Source: Bacteroidales bacterium (GTDB lineage: Bacteria; Bacteroidota; Bacteroidia; Bacteroidales; UBA932). Taken from it: a stretch of 43,055 bases of DNA. A model generated the notes under the pieces. The model was not told the origin of the DNA, ran no database searches, and saw only the letters and a program-made list of their open reading frames with translations. Where the stretch lies: NCBI GenBank assembly GCA_016288775.1, contig JAEELG010000007.1:1-43055 (forward strand), given 5' to 3'. The position numbers were made by a program, and so were the translations under genes. This document shows, piece by piece, positions 17,095 through 26,260 of the stretch. The number at the start of each line of letters is the position of its first letter. The first letter of the stretch is position 1.

Positions 17095-19761
17095 CTATTT
17101 TGCCAGTTTGTCCTCAAATATGGGCGATTTTGAGGACGGGGAGGTTTGGATAGCGTCCAAAAGTACTTTTTCCATTACGCGGTGGCCGGCGAGGTTGGGG
17201 TGGACGGCGTCGGTGCGGTATTGGGGATCCATGGAGCCGTCGGGGGCGCGAAGGGCGGAGTTGTAGTCGGCCACGGGGATGCTATGCTCCGCCGCGTACT
17301 CCCTGATGAGGGCGTTGAGCCGCTCGATCTGGGGACGCGGGTCGCCGATACGCTTGCGCCAGCCGATCTCGCCGGCCGGGCAGAGGGTGCACATGATTGG
17401 CTTGATGCCGTGCACCTGCACCAGCTCCACAATGGATACGATGTTCTTGAATGTGTTCTCCACGGAGATGTAGCCGTTGTTGCGGGCTATGTCGTTGATG
17501 CCGATGAGCAGCGCCATGTATTCCGGATCCAGCTCGATGACGTCCGGACGCACGCGGGAAAGCAGCTGCATGGTGGTCTGCCCGCCGATGCCGCGGCCCA
17601 CGAAATTGTGCTCCGCGAGCCAGTCGGGGTCGAGGCGCGCCCAGTTGTTGGTGATGGAGTCTCCGAAGAGCACCATCTTCGGACGGCCGGCGACCTGTGC
17701 GTTCTGCTGCTCGTAGAATCCGAAGCGCGGCCAGTCGGCGTCGGTGGCGCTCCAGGGTTCCGCTTCATTGCGGAAAACCGCCGCCCAGCCGCCGCCGGGG
17801 GCCATCCGTACCTTAAACTTACCGTCGGCGGGGAAATCCTTCCACTCCCGCTTGAAATCCCGTGCCGCCTTGTCGGCGTTGACGCCGTCGCGGAAGATTT
17901 CGACGATGGGAGAACCGCCGATGAACGACAGGTCGAGCGTGAGCTCACGGGCGTTCCAATCGGTGATGGCACCCACGTACCAGGTGTCGCCCTTGCGGCG
18001 CGCCATCGCCACGTACTCGCCAGCCTTGCCGGCGACGGGCACTGTCTCGTCCCACACGGTGGGCACGCCGGCGATAAATTTCAGGCATTCGGGCTCTTTC
18101 AGGTAGTTGGACGGAGAGTCGCAGAGCATGGTGAGGGGTGCGTCGAAGATGACGTACTCCGCCAGCTGGCGGCAGCGCGTGCCCTGCGACATTGCCTCGG
18201 TATTCACGCCGCGGAAGTTGCTCCTGGTGGCGTTGCGCATGGCGCCCTGGGTGAAGTCGCAGGGCCCCGCCACGAGGCGCACGAAGGGTATGGTGGCCTC
18301 ATAAGTCACCAGATCCAGCTCCTGTGAACCCCATTTGGTGTTCTCAAGGCCGTACACGCCTTCGAAATTGACCACGTTTGGCCAGGTGCGCTGCAGACCC
18401 GCAGGCTTGAATGCGCCGTGGAAATCTATCATAAGATGATAGCGCGCCGCGGTCTCGGCCGTACGGCGGTAGAACTCGACCATGGGCTGGTCGTCGCGGT
18501 CCATGAAGTCCACCTTGAAACCCTTCACGCCCATGGCGGAATACTCGCGGCAGGCGCGCTCCATGTCCTTCTCGAAGGCCCAGTATCCGGCCCAGAGAAT
18601 CAGGCCCACACCCCGTTCTGCGGCATATTTGCACAGACCGGGGAGATCGATTTCGGGGATGATCTGGAAGAGGTCGGCCTTCTTGTTCACGGCCCAGCCT
18701 TCGTCCAGGATTACGTATTCGATTCCGTTTTTGGAGGCGAAGTCGATGTAATATTTGTACGTGTCGTTGTTGACTCCGGACTCGAAGTTTACGCCGTACA
18801 CGTTCCAGGCGTTCCACCAGTCCCAGGCCACCTTGCCGGGGCGCACCCAGCTGAAGTCCTGGTCCGCCGCAGGCTCCCTGCCGAGCAGCCAGGGGAGGTC
18901 GCAGGCCAGCAGGTCCCTGTCTTCCTTCGCCACCACTACGATACGCCAGGGGAAGGCCTCGTCGGCCGCAGCCTTGGCTATGTAGTCTTCGCGGGAGCGC
19001 ACCAGGCCCTGCAGCATGTTGTGGCCGCCCTGCTCGATATCCCTGGGATAAGGGGCAAACACCGCCTCCAGGGCGCTGTCGCCGTCTTCGTTCGACAGAT
19101 ACATTCCGGGGTAATCAAGCAGGTCGCTCTCGGTGATGCAGACCTTCATGCCCCCGGGGGCGTCAATGGTGACTGGAAGGAATGCCAGACGGCCATTCTC
19201 CCATCCGCTGATAGCCGTTTCCGTGTATGTGGACTCGAAGGAGTTGAAAAACTGGCCTTCGTATCCCTCGCCTCGGCTACGCACATAAGGGATAAAGCCC
19301 CTGGCGTCCTCCCAAAAACGGAAGGCCGCCCGTTCGGACACGACGTTGAACGGCGCCTTGCGGTCCGCCACGAAGCGGTATGCGGCACCGTCGTCGTAGG
19401 CCCGGAACACTATCGAGTAGCCCTTGCAGCGGAGCGTGAGCTCGTTGTAAGCCTCACGCACCTGCGCCCTGCGGTACACCACCGGAGTGACGATGCGGTC
19501 CACGCTGCCGCGCACTGCCTTCTTCACCTTCATGTCCCGGCCGAACACGGTTCCGTCGTCGAGCGACATGGAGAGCGGTGAAGGCTCCAGCACCTTCGTG
19601 CCAAGCATATCCACGGACCAGACTGTCCCGGCTCCGGCGGTAACCGTGACCGTGAGTTCACCCGAAGGAGACTTCAGGGTGTATGTCTTATCCGCTGCCC
19701 CGAGGCTCAGCGCCGTAAGCGAGGCAAGCAGCACGGTAAACACCAAATGCTTAAGGTTCAT
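17095..19761 (-). CDS. GH97 glycosidase fused to a C-terminal SGNH/GDSL hydrolase
   Basis: A protein of 888 aa (895 from the upstream ATG at 19782; residue numbers here use the longer form). It has a signal peptide (MNLKHLVFTVLLASLTALSLG), a GH97 N-terminal beta-sandwich (about 30-290), a (beta/alpha)8 catalytic domain (about 295-570: WDWWNAWNVYG, YVILDEGWA, GFKVDFMDRDDQ, NFEGVYGLENTKW) and a GH97 C-terminal domain (575-690). A complete SGNH hydrolase follows (700-885) with GDSI (Ser about 709), GRGIGGQ, GIND and DAVHPN. GH97 enzymes are periplasmic alpha-glucosidases or alpha-galactosidases; which type applies here is unclear. The SGNH part could remove ester substituents from the same glycan. 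The inner start is chosen because it directly precedes the signal peptide and follows the pnuC stop. Confidence 0.92.
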   Translation of the reverse strand: MNLKHLVFTVLLASLTALSLGAADKTYTLKSPSGELTVTVTAGAGTVWSVDMLGTKVLEPSPLSMSLDDGTVFGRDMKVKKAVRGSVDRIVTPVVYRRAQVREAYNELTLRCKGYSIVFRAYDDGAAYRFVADRKAPFNVVSERAAFRFWEDARGFIPYVRSRGEGYEGQFFNSFESTYTETAISGWENGRLAFLPVTIDAPGGMKVCITESDLLDYPGMYLSNEDGDSALEAVFAPYPRDIEQGGHNMLQGLVRSREDYIAKAAADEAFPWRIVVVAKEDRDLLACDLPWLLGREPAADQDFSWVRPGKVAWDWWNAWNVYGVNFESGVNNDTYKYYIDFASKNGIEYVILDEGWAVNKKADLFQIIPEIDLPGLCKYAAERGVGLILWAGYWAFEKDMERACREYSAMGVKGFKVDFMDRDDQPMVEFYRRTAETAARYHLMIDFHGAFKPAGLQRTWPNVVNFEGVYGLENTKWGSQELDLVTYEATIPFVRLVAGPCDFTQGAMRNATRSNFRGVNTEAMSQGTRCRQLAEYVIFDAPLTMLCDSPSNYLKEPECLKFIAGVPTVWDETVPVAGKAGEYVAMARRKGDTWYVGAITDWNARELTLDLSFIGGSPIVEIFRDGVNADKAARDFKREWKDFPADGKFKVRMAPGGGWAAVFRNEAEPWSATDADWPRFGFYEQQNAQVAGRPKMVLFGDSITNNWARLDPDWLAEHNFVGRGIGGQTTMQLLSRVRPDVIELDPEYMALLIGINDIARNNGYISVENTFKNIVSIVELVQVHGIKPIMCTLCPAGEIGWRKRIGDPRPQIERLNALIREYAAEHSIPVADYNSALRAPDGSMDPQYRTDAVHPNLAGHRVMEKVLLDAIQTSPSSKSPIFEDKLAK

Positions 19762-19765
19762 ATAC

Positions 19766-20365
19766 TTATTCATTCCTTGCAAATTTTCGTTTCCAGCTGA
19801 TCAGCGACCAGATGCCGTTGGCGAGGTATAGGGCGCTGACCACCGGCATTACATAAAGCCCCGAACTGATATATAGCGCTATGTTGGCGCAGTTGACCAC
19901 CAGCCACACGATCCAGCACTCCCAGCACTTGCGTGCGCTGAGGAACTGGGCCAGAAGGGTGACCATAAGGATGAACGAATCCAGGTATGGCGACGGGTCA
20001 ACCCCGAACACGCCCGGCCAGCGCTCCGGCAGCCACTGAAGGGCCTTGGCCCAAAGGATGCCACACAGGACCACTACGGTAAACATGTTCACCCACATTG
20101 CAGTGCTTATGCTGCCGACTCGGAGGTCTCCACTGGCGTTCTGCTCCTCTGCGCGCGGATGCGTCCAGCGCCAGTGTCCGTAGGCGTTGATGGCGAACGC
20201 CACCGGCTGAATAAGCATGGCGCTGTACAGATGCTGGTTCCAGAACAGGATGAAGAGGAACACGTTGTACACGTATCCCACCCAGAAGTTGTACTTGGAG
20301 CCGCGTCCAGCAAGGAACACGCAGCTCAGGCCGAGCACGGCCGATATGATTTCCACCCAGCTCAT
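19766..20365 (-). CDS. pnuC: Nicotinamide riboside/mononucleotide transporter PnuC
   Basis: A 199-aa inner-membrane protein with about seven hydrophobic segments. The family core [28 protein letters not shown] and NAYGHWRW near the N-terminus is characteristic of PnuC, a facilitator that takes up nicotinamide riboside for NAD salvage. It overlaps the end of sufB by 4 nt and probably couples translation to it. No riboswitch or NAD-kinase partner is seen here. Confidence 0.9.
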   Translation of the reverse strand: MSWVEIISAVLGLSCVFLAGRGSKYNFWVGYVYNVFLFILFWNQHLYSAMLIQPVAFAINAYGHWRWTHPRAEEQNASGDLRVGSISTAMWVNMFTVVVLCGILWAKALQWLPERWPGVFGVDPSPYLDSFILMVTLLAQFLSARKCWECWIVWLVVNCANIALYISSGLYVMPVVSALYLANGIWSLISWKRKFARNE

Positions 20366-21810
20366 CCCACTGCCCCCTCCAGAGACACGCTCAGCAGTTT
20401 CTGAGCCTCGATTGCGAATTCCATGGGCAGGCGGCTGAGCACCTCCTTGGCGTATCCGCCGACTATCAGCGCCGTGGCGTCTTCGGGCCCGATGCCCCTC
20501 TGGCCGCAGTAGAACAGCTGGTCGTCGCTGATCTTGGAGGTGGTTGCCTCATGCTCCACCACCGCCTGCGGGCAGTGGTTCATGATGACGGGGAAGGTGT
20601 GCGCGCCGCATTCGGAACCAATCAGCAGCGAGTCGCAGCTGGAGAAGTTGCGCGCGCCCACGGCTCCGGGGTTCACCCTCACCAGGCCGCGGTAGCTGTT
20701 CTCGCTGTGCCCGGCGGAGATGCCCTTGGACACGATGCGGCTGCGGGTGCCGCGCCCGATGTGTATCATCTTGGTGCCGGTGTCGGCCTGCTGCCAGTTG
20801 TTGGTCATGGCCACGGAGTAGAACTCCGAGCTGCTGTAGTCGCCGAGCAGCACGGTGCTGGGGTATTTCCAGGTAACGGCGGATCCCGTCTCCACCTGCG
20901 TCCAGCTGAGGTGGGAGCCCGCGCCGCGGCAGAGGCCCCTCTTGGTTACGAGGTTCAGGATGCCGCCGCGGCCCTGCGCATCGCCGGGATACCAGTTCTG
21001 CACGGTGCTGTATTTCACGTCGGCGTCTTTCTCGACGATGATTTCCACCACCGCGGCATGCAGCTGGTTCTCGTCGCGCATCGGGGCGGTGCAGCCCTCC
21101 ATGTAGCTGAGTTTCGCGCCCTCGTCGGCAACGATCAGCGTGCGCTCGAACTGCCCCGTGCCGGCGGCGTTGATACGGAAGTAGCTGCTGAGCTCCATGG
21201 GGCACTCGACGCCTTTGGGCACATAGCAGAAGGAGCCGTCGGAGAACACGGCGGAGTTGAGCGCGGCAAAGAAATTGTCGCCCGCGGGGACCACGGTCGC
21301 CAGATATTTGCGCACCAGGTCCGGATGCTCTTTGACGGCCTCCGAGAAGGAGCAGAAGATTATCCCCTTGTCGGCCAGCGTCTTGCGGAAGGTGGTGGTC
21401 ACGCTCACGGAGTCGAACACGGCGTCCACCGCCACCTCCTTGGACTTCACGCCCGCCAGCACTTCCCTCTCGCGGAGCGGAATGCCGAGTTTGTCGAAGG
21501 TCTCCATCAGCTTGGGGTCGATTTCGCTCGGCCGTTCGCTGTCCTTCTTGGGAGCGGCGTAGTAGATGATGTCCTGATAGTCTATCTTGGGCAGCTTGAG
21601 GTGGCCCCAGTGCGGCTCGGGCATCTTCTGCCATTTGCGAAAAGCGTCCAGGCGGAAGTCCAGCAGCCACTGCGGCTCCTGCTTCTTGGCGGAAATCAGG
21701 CGTATGATATCTTCGTTCAGGCCCTTGGGAACATACTCCTGCTCGACTTCTGTTACGAAGCCTTCCTTGTACTCCTGTTGTGTCAGATCCTGTATCAGCG
21801 TATCATCCAT
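20362..21810 (-). CDS. sufB: Fe-S cluster assembly scaffold protein SufB
   Basis: A 482-aa SufB of normal length. Diagnostic C-terminal wording is present: [15 protein letters not shown] (with the Cys equivalent to the cluster-building Cys405 of E. coli), [23 protein letters not shown], and [21 protein letters not shown]-like segments (SYMEGCTAP) also fit. It overlaps psuG by 8 nt at its start and pnuC by 4 nt at its end, so it is buried in a multi-function operon and separated from sufCD. Confidence 0.96.
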   Translation of the reverse strand: MDDTLIQDLTQQEYKEGFVTEVEQEYVPKGLNEDIIRLISAKKQEPQWLLDFRLDAFRKWQKMPEPHWGHLKLPKIDYQDIIYYAAPKKDSERPSEIDPKLMETFDKLGIPLREREVLAGVKSKEVAVDAVFDSVSVTTTFRKTLADKGIIFCSFSEAVKEHPDLVRKYLATVVPAGDNFFAALNSAVFSDGSFCYVPKGVECPMELSSYFRINAAGTGQFERTLIVADEGAKLSYMEGCTAPMRDENQLHAAVVEIIVEKDADVKYSTVQNWYPGDAQGRGGILNLVTKRGLCRGAGSHLSWTQVETGSAVTWKYPSTVLLGDYSSSEFYSVAMTNNWQQADTGTKMIHIGRGTRSRIVSKGISAGHSENSYRGLVRVNPGAVGARNFSSCDSLLIGSECGAHTFPVIMNHCPQAVVEHEATTSKISDDQLFYCGQRGIGPEDATALIVGGYAKEVLSRLPMEFAIEAQKLLSVSLEGAVG

Positions 21811-22717
21811 TGGCGAGGCATTTTGCGGTGGCGGCGGCGAGGCGGGCGTTGTTCAGCACCAGCTGGATGTTCGAGGCCAGGCTGTCGCCGCCGGTGATAT
21901 CTTTCACGCGGGCGAGCAGGAAGGGGGTGGTATCCTTGCCGCGGATACCCTTCTCGGAGCACTCTGCTATGGCCTGGTCGATGGCGGCGTTGATGCGGTC
22001 CGGATCCATCGAGAACTCCTCGGGGATGGGGTTGGTGACCAGCATTCCGCCGCGAAGGCCCATGTCGAGCTTGGCGCGGAAGGCGGCGGCAAGCTCCTCC
22101 GGCGTGTCGAGGCGGTAGTCCACCTTGAAGCCGCTGCGGCGCGTGTAGAACGCCGGCAGCTCGTCGGTGCCGTATCCGATCACGGGCACGCCCTTGGTCT
22201 CAAGGTACTCCAGAGTCAGGCCGAGGTCCAGGATGGATTTTGCGCCTGCGCAGATGACCATCACGGGGGTCTGAGCCAGCTCTTCGAGGTCGGCGGAGAT
22301 GTCCATGGTTGTCTGCGCGCCGCGGTGCACGCCTCCGATTCCGCCCGTGGCGAAGACCTTGATGCCCGCCATCGCGGCGATGATCATGGTAGTGGTAACG
22401 GTGGTGGCGCCGTCCTGCTTGCGGGCCACCAGCACGGGGAGGTCGCGGCGCGAAGCCTTGGCCACGGCACGCCCGGAGCGGCCCAGATGCTCGATTTCCT
22501 CGGGGCTCAGGCCGGCTTTCAGGCGCCCGCCGATAACAGCCACCGTTGCCGGAACGGCGCCGGCATCGCGTATCGTCTTCTCCATCCTGAGCGCCGTCTC
22601 CACGTTCTGCGGATACGGCATGCCGTGCGAGATTATGGTAGATTCCAAGGCAACCACGGGGCCCCCTTTTGCCAGGGCCTCGCGTACCTCGGGAGAAATA
22701 TCAAGATATCGATTCAT
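21803..22717 (-). CDS. psuG: Pseudouridine-5'-phosphate glycosidase
   Basis: A 304-aa enzyme cleaving the C-C glycosidic bond of pseudouridine 5'-phosphate to uracil and ribose 5-phosphate. [35 protein letters not shown] (first part [10 protein letters not shown]) and [11 protein letters not shown] are family hallmarks. The kinase for its substrate precedes it by 14 nt, and together they form the pseudouridine degradation route seen in enteric bacteria. Confidence 0.95.
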   Translation of the reverse strand: MNRYLDISPEVREALAKGGPVVALESTIISHGMPYPQNVETALRMEKTIRDAGAVPATVAVIGGRLKAGLSPEEIEHLGRSGRAVAKASRRDLPVLVARKQDGATTVTTTMIIAAMAGIKVFATGGIGGVHRGAQTTMDISADLEELAQTPVMVICAGAKSILDLGLTLEYLETKGVPVIGYGTDELPAFYTRRSGFKVDYRLDTPEELAAAFRAKLDMGLRGGMLVTNPIPEEFSMDPDRINAAIDQAIAECSEKGIRGKDTTPFLLARVKDITGGDSLASNIQLVLNNARLAAATAKCLANG

Positions 22718-22731
22718 AGCGATTTAGAGAG

Positions 22732-23595
22732 TTAAACCAGCTCCTTGATACGCTCGTTAACGGGATTGGGCGACATCAGGGCGAGGCGTGCGCACTTCTG
22801 GCCGAAGTTGGCGGCATCCGCCGCGGGAGCGTCGGGTCCGCAGTGCACGATTCCGGCAAGCAGGGCGTCGCCGGCGCCCGTGGTGTTCACGATTCCCACA
22901 GCAGGGAGCGGCGGAATGGTGAGCGTTTCTCCGTCCTCGATAATTTCGAGCCCCTCGGAGCCGAGGCTTACCACGAGTCGTGCGACTCCGGACAGGCCGG
23001 AGGTGCCCAGGACCTCGGCCTCGATGCGGTTGCATTTGACCGTAATCGGGCCGGCGCCGGGCAGGCGGGGTGCGGAGAGAGCCTCGCGCAGGCGGGCCCC
23101 CTTAGCCGACGACACAGCGTCGATGTACAGTGGCGGGAGGCAGCAGCCTACGAGCATGCTGAGAGTCTCTGCGGGGAGGTTGGCGTCGGCCACGACCGCG
23201 TCGGCGTCGTTGATGGCGTGGAGGCGGGACTCAAGCCACTCGGGAGTCATCAGGCCCGTGATTGCCATGTCCGACACGCCCCCGAAGAGCTCTCCGTCGG
23301 AGCCGTTGACACTCACGAAGCAGGCGTTGCGGGCCCCGGAGACGGTTTGCGACAGGCTGAGGTCCATTCCGGTGGCGGAGCAGCTCTCCCTGAGCATGCG
23401 GCCGAATCCGTCGTCGCCGAACACCGTCACCAGCCGGACGGAATCGCCCAGCAGCGCAAGGTTATGTGCGATATTGCGCCCCACGCCTCCGGGCGCCACG
23501 GTAATGGTGCCGGGATTGGAATCACCCGCCACAAAAAGACCTGCCGCCCTGGCTCCTATGTCCACATTGGCCCCTCCGATAACACAGATTCTCAT
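22732..23595 (-). CDS. psuK: PfkB-family kinase, probable pseudouridine kinase
   Basis: A 287-aa ribokinase-fold protein. MRICVIGGANVDIGARAAG and GGVGRNIAHNLALLG are the N-terminal PfkB pattern, NTTGAGDALLAGIV the C-terminal signature with the catalytic Asp. The start at 23595 is chosen because the frame upstream runs into A/T-rich and repeat DNA. Linkage to psuG points to pseudouridine as substrate. A weak promoter-like TATATTCG lies at 23615-23622 on the minus strand. Confidence 0.9.
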   Translation of the reverse strand: MRICVIGGANVDIGARAAGLFVAGDSNPGTITVAPGGVGRNIAHNLALLGDSVRLVTVFGDDGFGRMLRESCSATGMDLSLSQTVSGARNACFVSVNGSDGELFGGVSDMAITGLMTPEWLESRLHAINDADAVVADANLPAETLSMLVGCCLPPLYIDAVSSAKGARLREALSAPRLPGAGPITVKCNRIEAEVLGTSGLSGVARLVVSLGSEGLEIIEDGETLTIPPLPAVGIVNTTGAGDALLAGIVHCGPDAPAADAANFGQKCARLALMSPNPVNERIKELV

Positions 23596-23672
23596 ATTCG
23601 TAGTTATTATACTGCGAATATACGAAGAATTATTGATTTTCGGTTTTTCGCCCCCGCCCACATTTTGCTCTC

Positions 23673-23935
23673 CGTGGCGCAGGTCACCCCTTCTTTCGCG
23701 TTCCCGTGGCGCAGGTCACCCCTTCTTTCGCGTTCCCGTGGCGCAGGTCACCCCTTCTTTCGCGTTCCCGTGGCGCAGGTCCGAAAATGTTGCCATGACC
23801 TGCGCCACGAATCGGCCTCTCACGCAATCTGGCGGCGCTGGTCACCCACTTCTTTTCGGACCTGCGCCATAACGGCCCCCTTCTCCCCCTAGGACCTGCG
23901 CCAAGGTGTCCTCTTTCTCTTCCGCTCCTGGCGCC
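23673..23935. repeat. Repeat array A: phased decamers GGCGCAGGTC in both orientations
   Basis: The gap between psuK and the dehydrogenase gene (348 nt) is filled by this array. Plus-oriented decamers start at 23676, 23708, 23740, 23772 and 23834 (the last GGCGCTGGTC). Minus-oriented ones (GACCTGCGCC) start at 23797, 23859 and 23893, and a degenerate CTCCTGGCGCC lies at 23925. Spacings are 32, 32, 32, 25, 37, 25, 34 and 32 nt. The 25-nt steps make palindromes with 10-nt arms and a 15-nt loop. The first three units (23673-23768) are identical 32-bp tandem copies. The array mirrors array B. Confidence 0.92.
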
Positions 23936-23943
23936 GGGAACGG

Positions 23944-24777
23944 CTAATACATCAGCTTCAACCCCAGCTTGTCGATAACCCTGTTGGGGAGAAGTCGGAC
24001 AAGGGGAGGAACGAGAACGTTCATGATTCCGGGACTAACCGTCCGCCGCCCCTTGAATAAAGCATTCAATGCCCGTTTCACCAAAGCCTCCGGGGTCTGG
24101 ATCAGACCAAGACGACGCCCGGCACGACGGGTTTTGGCGCTCAACTTATAAAGACCAGTATCTACAGCTGCAGGGCAGACAGTCGTGACAATCACTCCGA
24201 ACGGACGCATTTCATAAGAAAAGCCCTTGCCGAAACTCTTGAGGTAAGCTTTTGATGCAGAGTATATTGCGATTCCCGGCGACGGAATACGGGCAGTCAT
24301 CGAAGACATAATCAGAATGAATCCTTTGCCGCGGGCTTTCATGCGGGCGCCAAAGAGGATGCACAATTCCGTGACGCTTTGCATATGAAGTTTCATCATG
24401 GCGCGAGCCTTGCCCAGATTCTCTTCGGACAGGTATTCCATGAAGAACATCCCGGCGTTGCAGACCAGAATATCGACATGAAGATCCTTGTCGTCGCACC
24501 ACTGGAGCAACTTTTCCGAACTGCCTTCTTCCGCGAGATCGATATAGATTCCTTCGACACGTGGAGAAGAAGTCTGATTCGTGACGCTGCCGGGTTCGGA
24601 AATCCGACCTCCGTCGGACGATGACAGCGTCCGCACGGCCTCCGCCAGTTCCTGTTCCCTGTTGCTCGCAATAATCACACGGCATCCACGGGCCAGAAGC
24701 TGCCGGGAATACTCAAGGCCTATTCCGGAGCTGCCGCCCGTAACTAACGCCGTCATGTTAGTCAAGTCATGCTTCAT
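23944..24777 (-). CDS. Short-chain dehydrogenase/reductase
   Basis: A 277-aa classical SDR. The Rossmann motif TGGSSGIG lies near residues 12-19, CNAG in the middle, and the catalytic Ser (SSMTARIP) and YSASK (Tyr/Lys) follow. A C-terminal tail with RVIDKLGLKLMY resembles membrane-associated lipid or sterol-like SDRs, but the substrate is unknown. The start at 24777 lies only 5 nt from a perfect -7 box, so the inner ATG at 24756 (MTALVTGG) may be the true start. Its stop lies 8 nt from the end of array A. Confidence 0.9.
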   Translation of the reverse strand: MKHDLTNMTALVTGGSSGIGLEYSRQLLARGCRVIIASNREQELAEAVRTLSSSDGGRISEPGSVTNQTSSPRVEGIYIDLAEEGSSEKLLQWCDDKDLHVDILVCNAGMFFMEYLSEENLGKARAMMKLHMQSVTELCILFGARMKARGKGFILIMSSMTARIPSPGIAIYSASKAYLKSFGKGFSYEMRPFGVIVTTVCPAAVDTGLYKLSAKTRRAGRRLGLIQTPEALVKRALNALFKGRRTVSPGIMNVLVPPLVRLLPNRVIDKLGLKLMY

Positions 24778-24782
24778 GTTTA

Positions 24783-24790
24783 CAAAGATA
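24783..24790 (-). promoter_or_regulatory. SDR gene promoter, -7 box
   Basis: On the minus strand TATCTTTG matches TAnnTTTG. It is 5 nt from the ATG at 24777 and 26 nt from the ATG at 24756. Confidence 0.55.
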
Positions 24791-24831
24791 ATCAAAACTG
24801 CACTTTCTTTCGCCGCTTTCCGGCTCTGAAG

Positions 24832-24862
24832 TTGGCGTTTTCGCCGATTTTTAGTATCTTGG
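24832..24862 (+). promoter_or_regulatory. Promoter of the Cys-rich peptide gene
   Basis: -33 TTGG (24832-24835), a 19-nt spacer and a near-consensus -7 box TATCTTGG (24855-24862). The ATG follows 4 nt later, so the transcript may be leaderless. Confidence 0.45.
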
Positions 24863-24866
24863 CAAT

Positions 24867-25010
24867 ATGAATCTGGCAACGGTATTGGTCCTGGCCGTAA
24901 TTCTTCTTGCGGCCGTTGCCGCGGTGGTTTTCCTGATCCACCGCAGGAAGCGCTTCGGCTCCTCTGCATGCTGCGGCTGCGCTCTCCGCAACGTCTGCGG
25001 CAAGCGCTAA
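24867..25010 (+). CDS. FeoB-associated Cys-rich membrane peptide
   Basis: A 47-aa protein: a single N-terminal transmembrane helix (residues 2-24, Leu/Val/Ala-rich), a basic stop-transfer HRRKRF, and a Cys cluster CCGCALRNVC ending in GKR. This matches the small FeoB-associated Cys-rich family that normally follows feoB in Bacteroidota and Firmicutes and is thought to act with ferrous iron uptake. Here it is 1.7 kb from feoAB, on the other strand, with the RAYT gene and array B between. Family assignment rests on architecture and the Cys pattern only. Confidence 0.65.
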   Translation: MNLATVLVLAVILLAAVAAVVFLIHRRKRFGSSACCGCALRNVCGKR

Positions 25011-25155
25011 GAAAAACAGCCTTGTTTTTTGAGGCGACCAGGGCCGGTGATCAGCCTCTCACATCTCACAGTGGCCGTTTTTCAATTAAGTGTTGCAAAA
25101 CGGGAATAAACGGATAATTCTTCCGTCCTTTGCATCATTGAATAAACTTGCCGCT

Positions 25156-26154
25156 ATGAAATTCCAAAGAATTCAACTTCATGAGCTTCCGGACGGGACA
25201 ATATGCAGGGTATATCCCTTTCACATCTGTATGGAAGGATTGAAGAATACTTTGTTGTGCAGGGATGACGAGGATTATGACGTTTTACAGAAAACGATAC
25301 ATGTTTGCTGCCATGTGAATAATGTGATAGTCGTCGAGGAAATCGAAATGTCGACTCACTGCCACGTCGCAGTGCTTGCAGAAAACCAGGCGGCGGCTGA
25401 CAATGCCGGAGAGGCTGTCAAGAAAAACTATTCCCAATATCTTTTCCATAAGTATGGTGAGCGAAATACTCTGGCAGGGAGCAATGTAAAGGCCATCTAT
25501 TTAGACTCTGACTCATACCTTCGCAACGCCCTGGCCTACATTCCGCGAAACGCCCTGGACACTGGGGCCAGCATTGAGGAATATAGATGGTCGTCCTATA
25601 AGGGTATGTTTGCTTCCGGTAAGCCTGATGGGAGGAAGGTGTCTGCCATGACACGACGGGAGAAGGAAGCCCTGTTCCATACTCATGCAGATTTGTCGGG
25701 AGTACCATGGCTGGTTGACAATACAGGTGCGTTGATCCCTTCAAGTTCATGCGATCACAGATATCTTGAGAATGCATTTTGCAATGACCAGGCTTTCTTT
25801 TTGAGGATTATCGGCTCCGTGAGCTGCGCGGAGATGGCCCAGAAGCTCGTCCATTCGTCCCGCCAGATGCTGAATGATACTGAATTCAAGAAACTGGTTT
25901 CCGAAAAGGCGCTGGGCTGGTTCGGGGCCGGGATATCGGAGATAACGCAAGAAAAGAAAATCCGTCTTGTGACCTACTTTTATCATACCCAAAAAACTAC
26001 GCCGGCCCAGCTTGCCCGATGCGTTGGGCTTGCTCCCGACCGTGTTGCCCGAATACTCAAAGACGAACACCGTGGCACAAGCAGCGGGGAACAAAAAGGC
26101 TTTGTTGGCGCAGGTCCGAAGATAGAAGGGGCCCACGTTGGCGCAGGTCGGTGA
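25156..26154 (+). CDS. REP-associated tyrosine transposase-like protein (HUH/Y1, RAYT)
   Basis: A 332-aa protein. The N-terminal 150 residues follow the Y1_Tnp/RAYT layout: an opening GTICRVYPFHI strand, a DDEDYDVLQKTI helix, the HUH metal motif H68-C69-H70 in STHCHVAV, a helix with candidate nucleophile Tyr92 or Tyr95 (KKNYSQYLFHKY), and the closing YIPRNALDTG (128-137) and EYRWSSY (142-148). A C-terminal helix-turn-helix is likely at about 270-310 (TTPAQLARCVGLAPDRVARIL). The start at 25156 fits the family; the frame is open to 25090. The last 30 codons run into array B and encode VGAGP and VGAGR from repeat units. RAYTs process REP-type hairpins as single-stranded DNA; that role here is inferred from the adjacent arrays. 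Confidence 0.8.
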   Translation: MKFQRIQLHELPDGTICRVYPFHICMEGLKNTLLCRDDEDYDVLQKTIHVCCHVNNVIVVEEIEMSTHCHVAVLAENQAAADNAGEAVKKNYSQYLFHKYGERNTLAGSNVKAIYLDSDSYLRNALAYIPRNALDTGASIEEYRWSSYKGMFASGKPDGRKVSAMTRREKEALFHTHADLSGVPWLVDNTGALIPSSSCDHRYLENAFCNDQAFFLRIIGSVSCAEMAQKLVHSSRQMLNDTEFKKLVSEKALGWFGAGISEITQEKKIRLVTYFYHTQKTTPAQLARCVGLAPDRVARILKDEHRGTSSGEQKGFVGAGPKIEGAHVGAGR

Positions 26155-26171
26155 CAGAATTGGGCCGTTTT

Positions 26172-26237
26172 GGCGCAAGTCAAGGGTCAGAAGGAGGCCG
26201 TTTTGGCGCAAGTCAAGGGTCAGAAGGAGGCCGTTTT
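26172..26237. repeat. Two identical 33-bp tandem units in array B
   Basis: Copies at 26172-26204 and 26205-26237 are identical and start with GGCGCAAGTC. A third decamer at 26238 reverts to GGCGCAGGTC. Identity indicates recent duplication. Confidence 0.92.
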
Positions 26238-26260
26238 GGCGCAGGTCGGAAAAGAGGAGG

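Noticed and set aside
17146..19581. Long plus-strand open frames opposite the GH97-SGNH gene
   Set aside because: Same reason: shadow composition, while the minus strand carries clear catalytic motifs.
23596..23661. 22-codon extension of psuK
   Set aside because: The extension is low-complexity and promoter-like; the PfkB fold begins at MRICVIGG.
24778..24969. 64-codon extension of the SDR gene
   Set aside because: It is Arg/Pro-rich, crosses the -7 box and overlaps the Cys-rich peptide gene on the other strand.
25011..25155. Terminator or repeat after the Cys-rich peptide gene
   Set aside because: Only a weak A/T stem (AAAAACA/TGTTTTT) and a short GAGGC/GCCTC pair are present; not strong enough to report as a feature.
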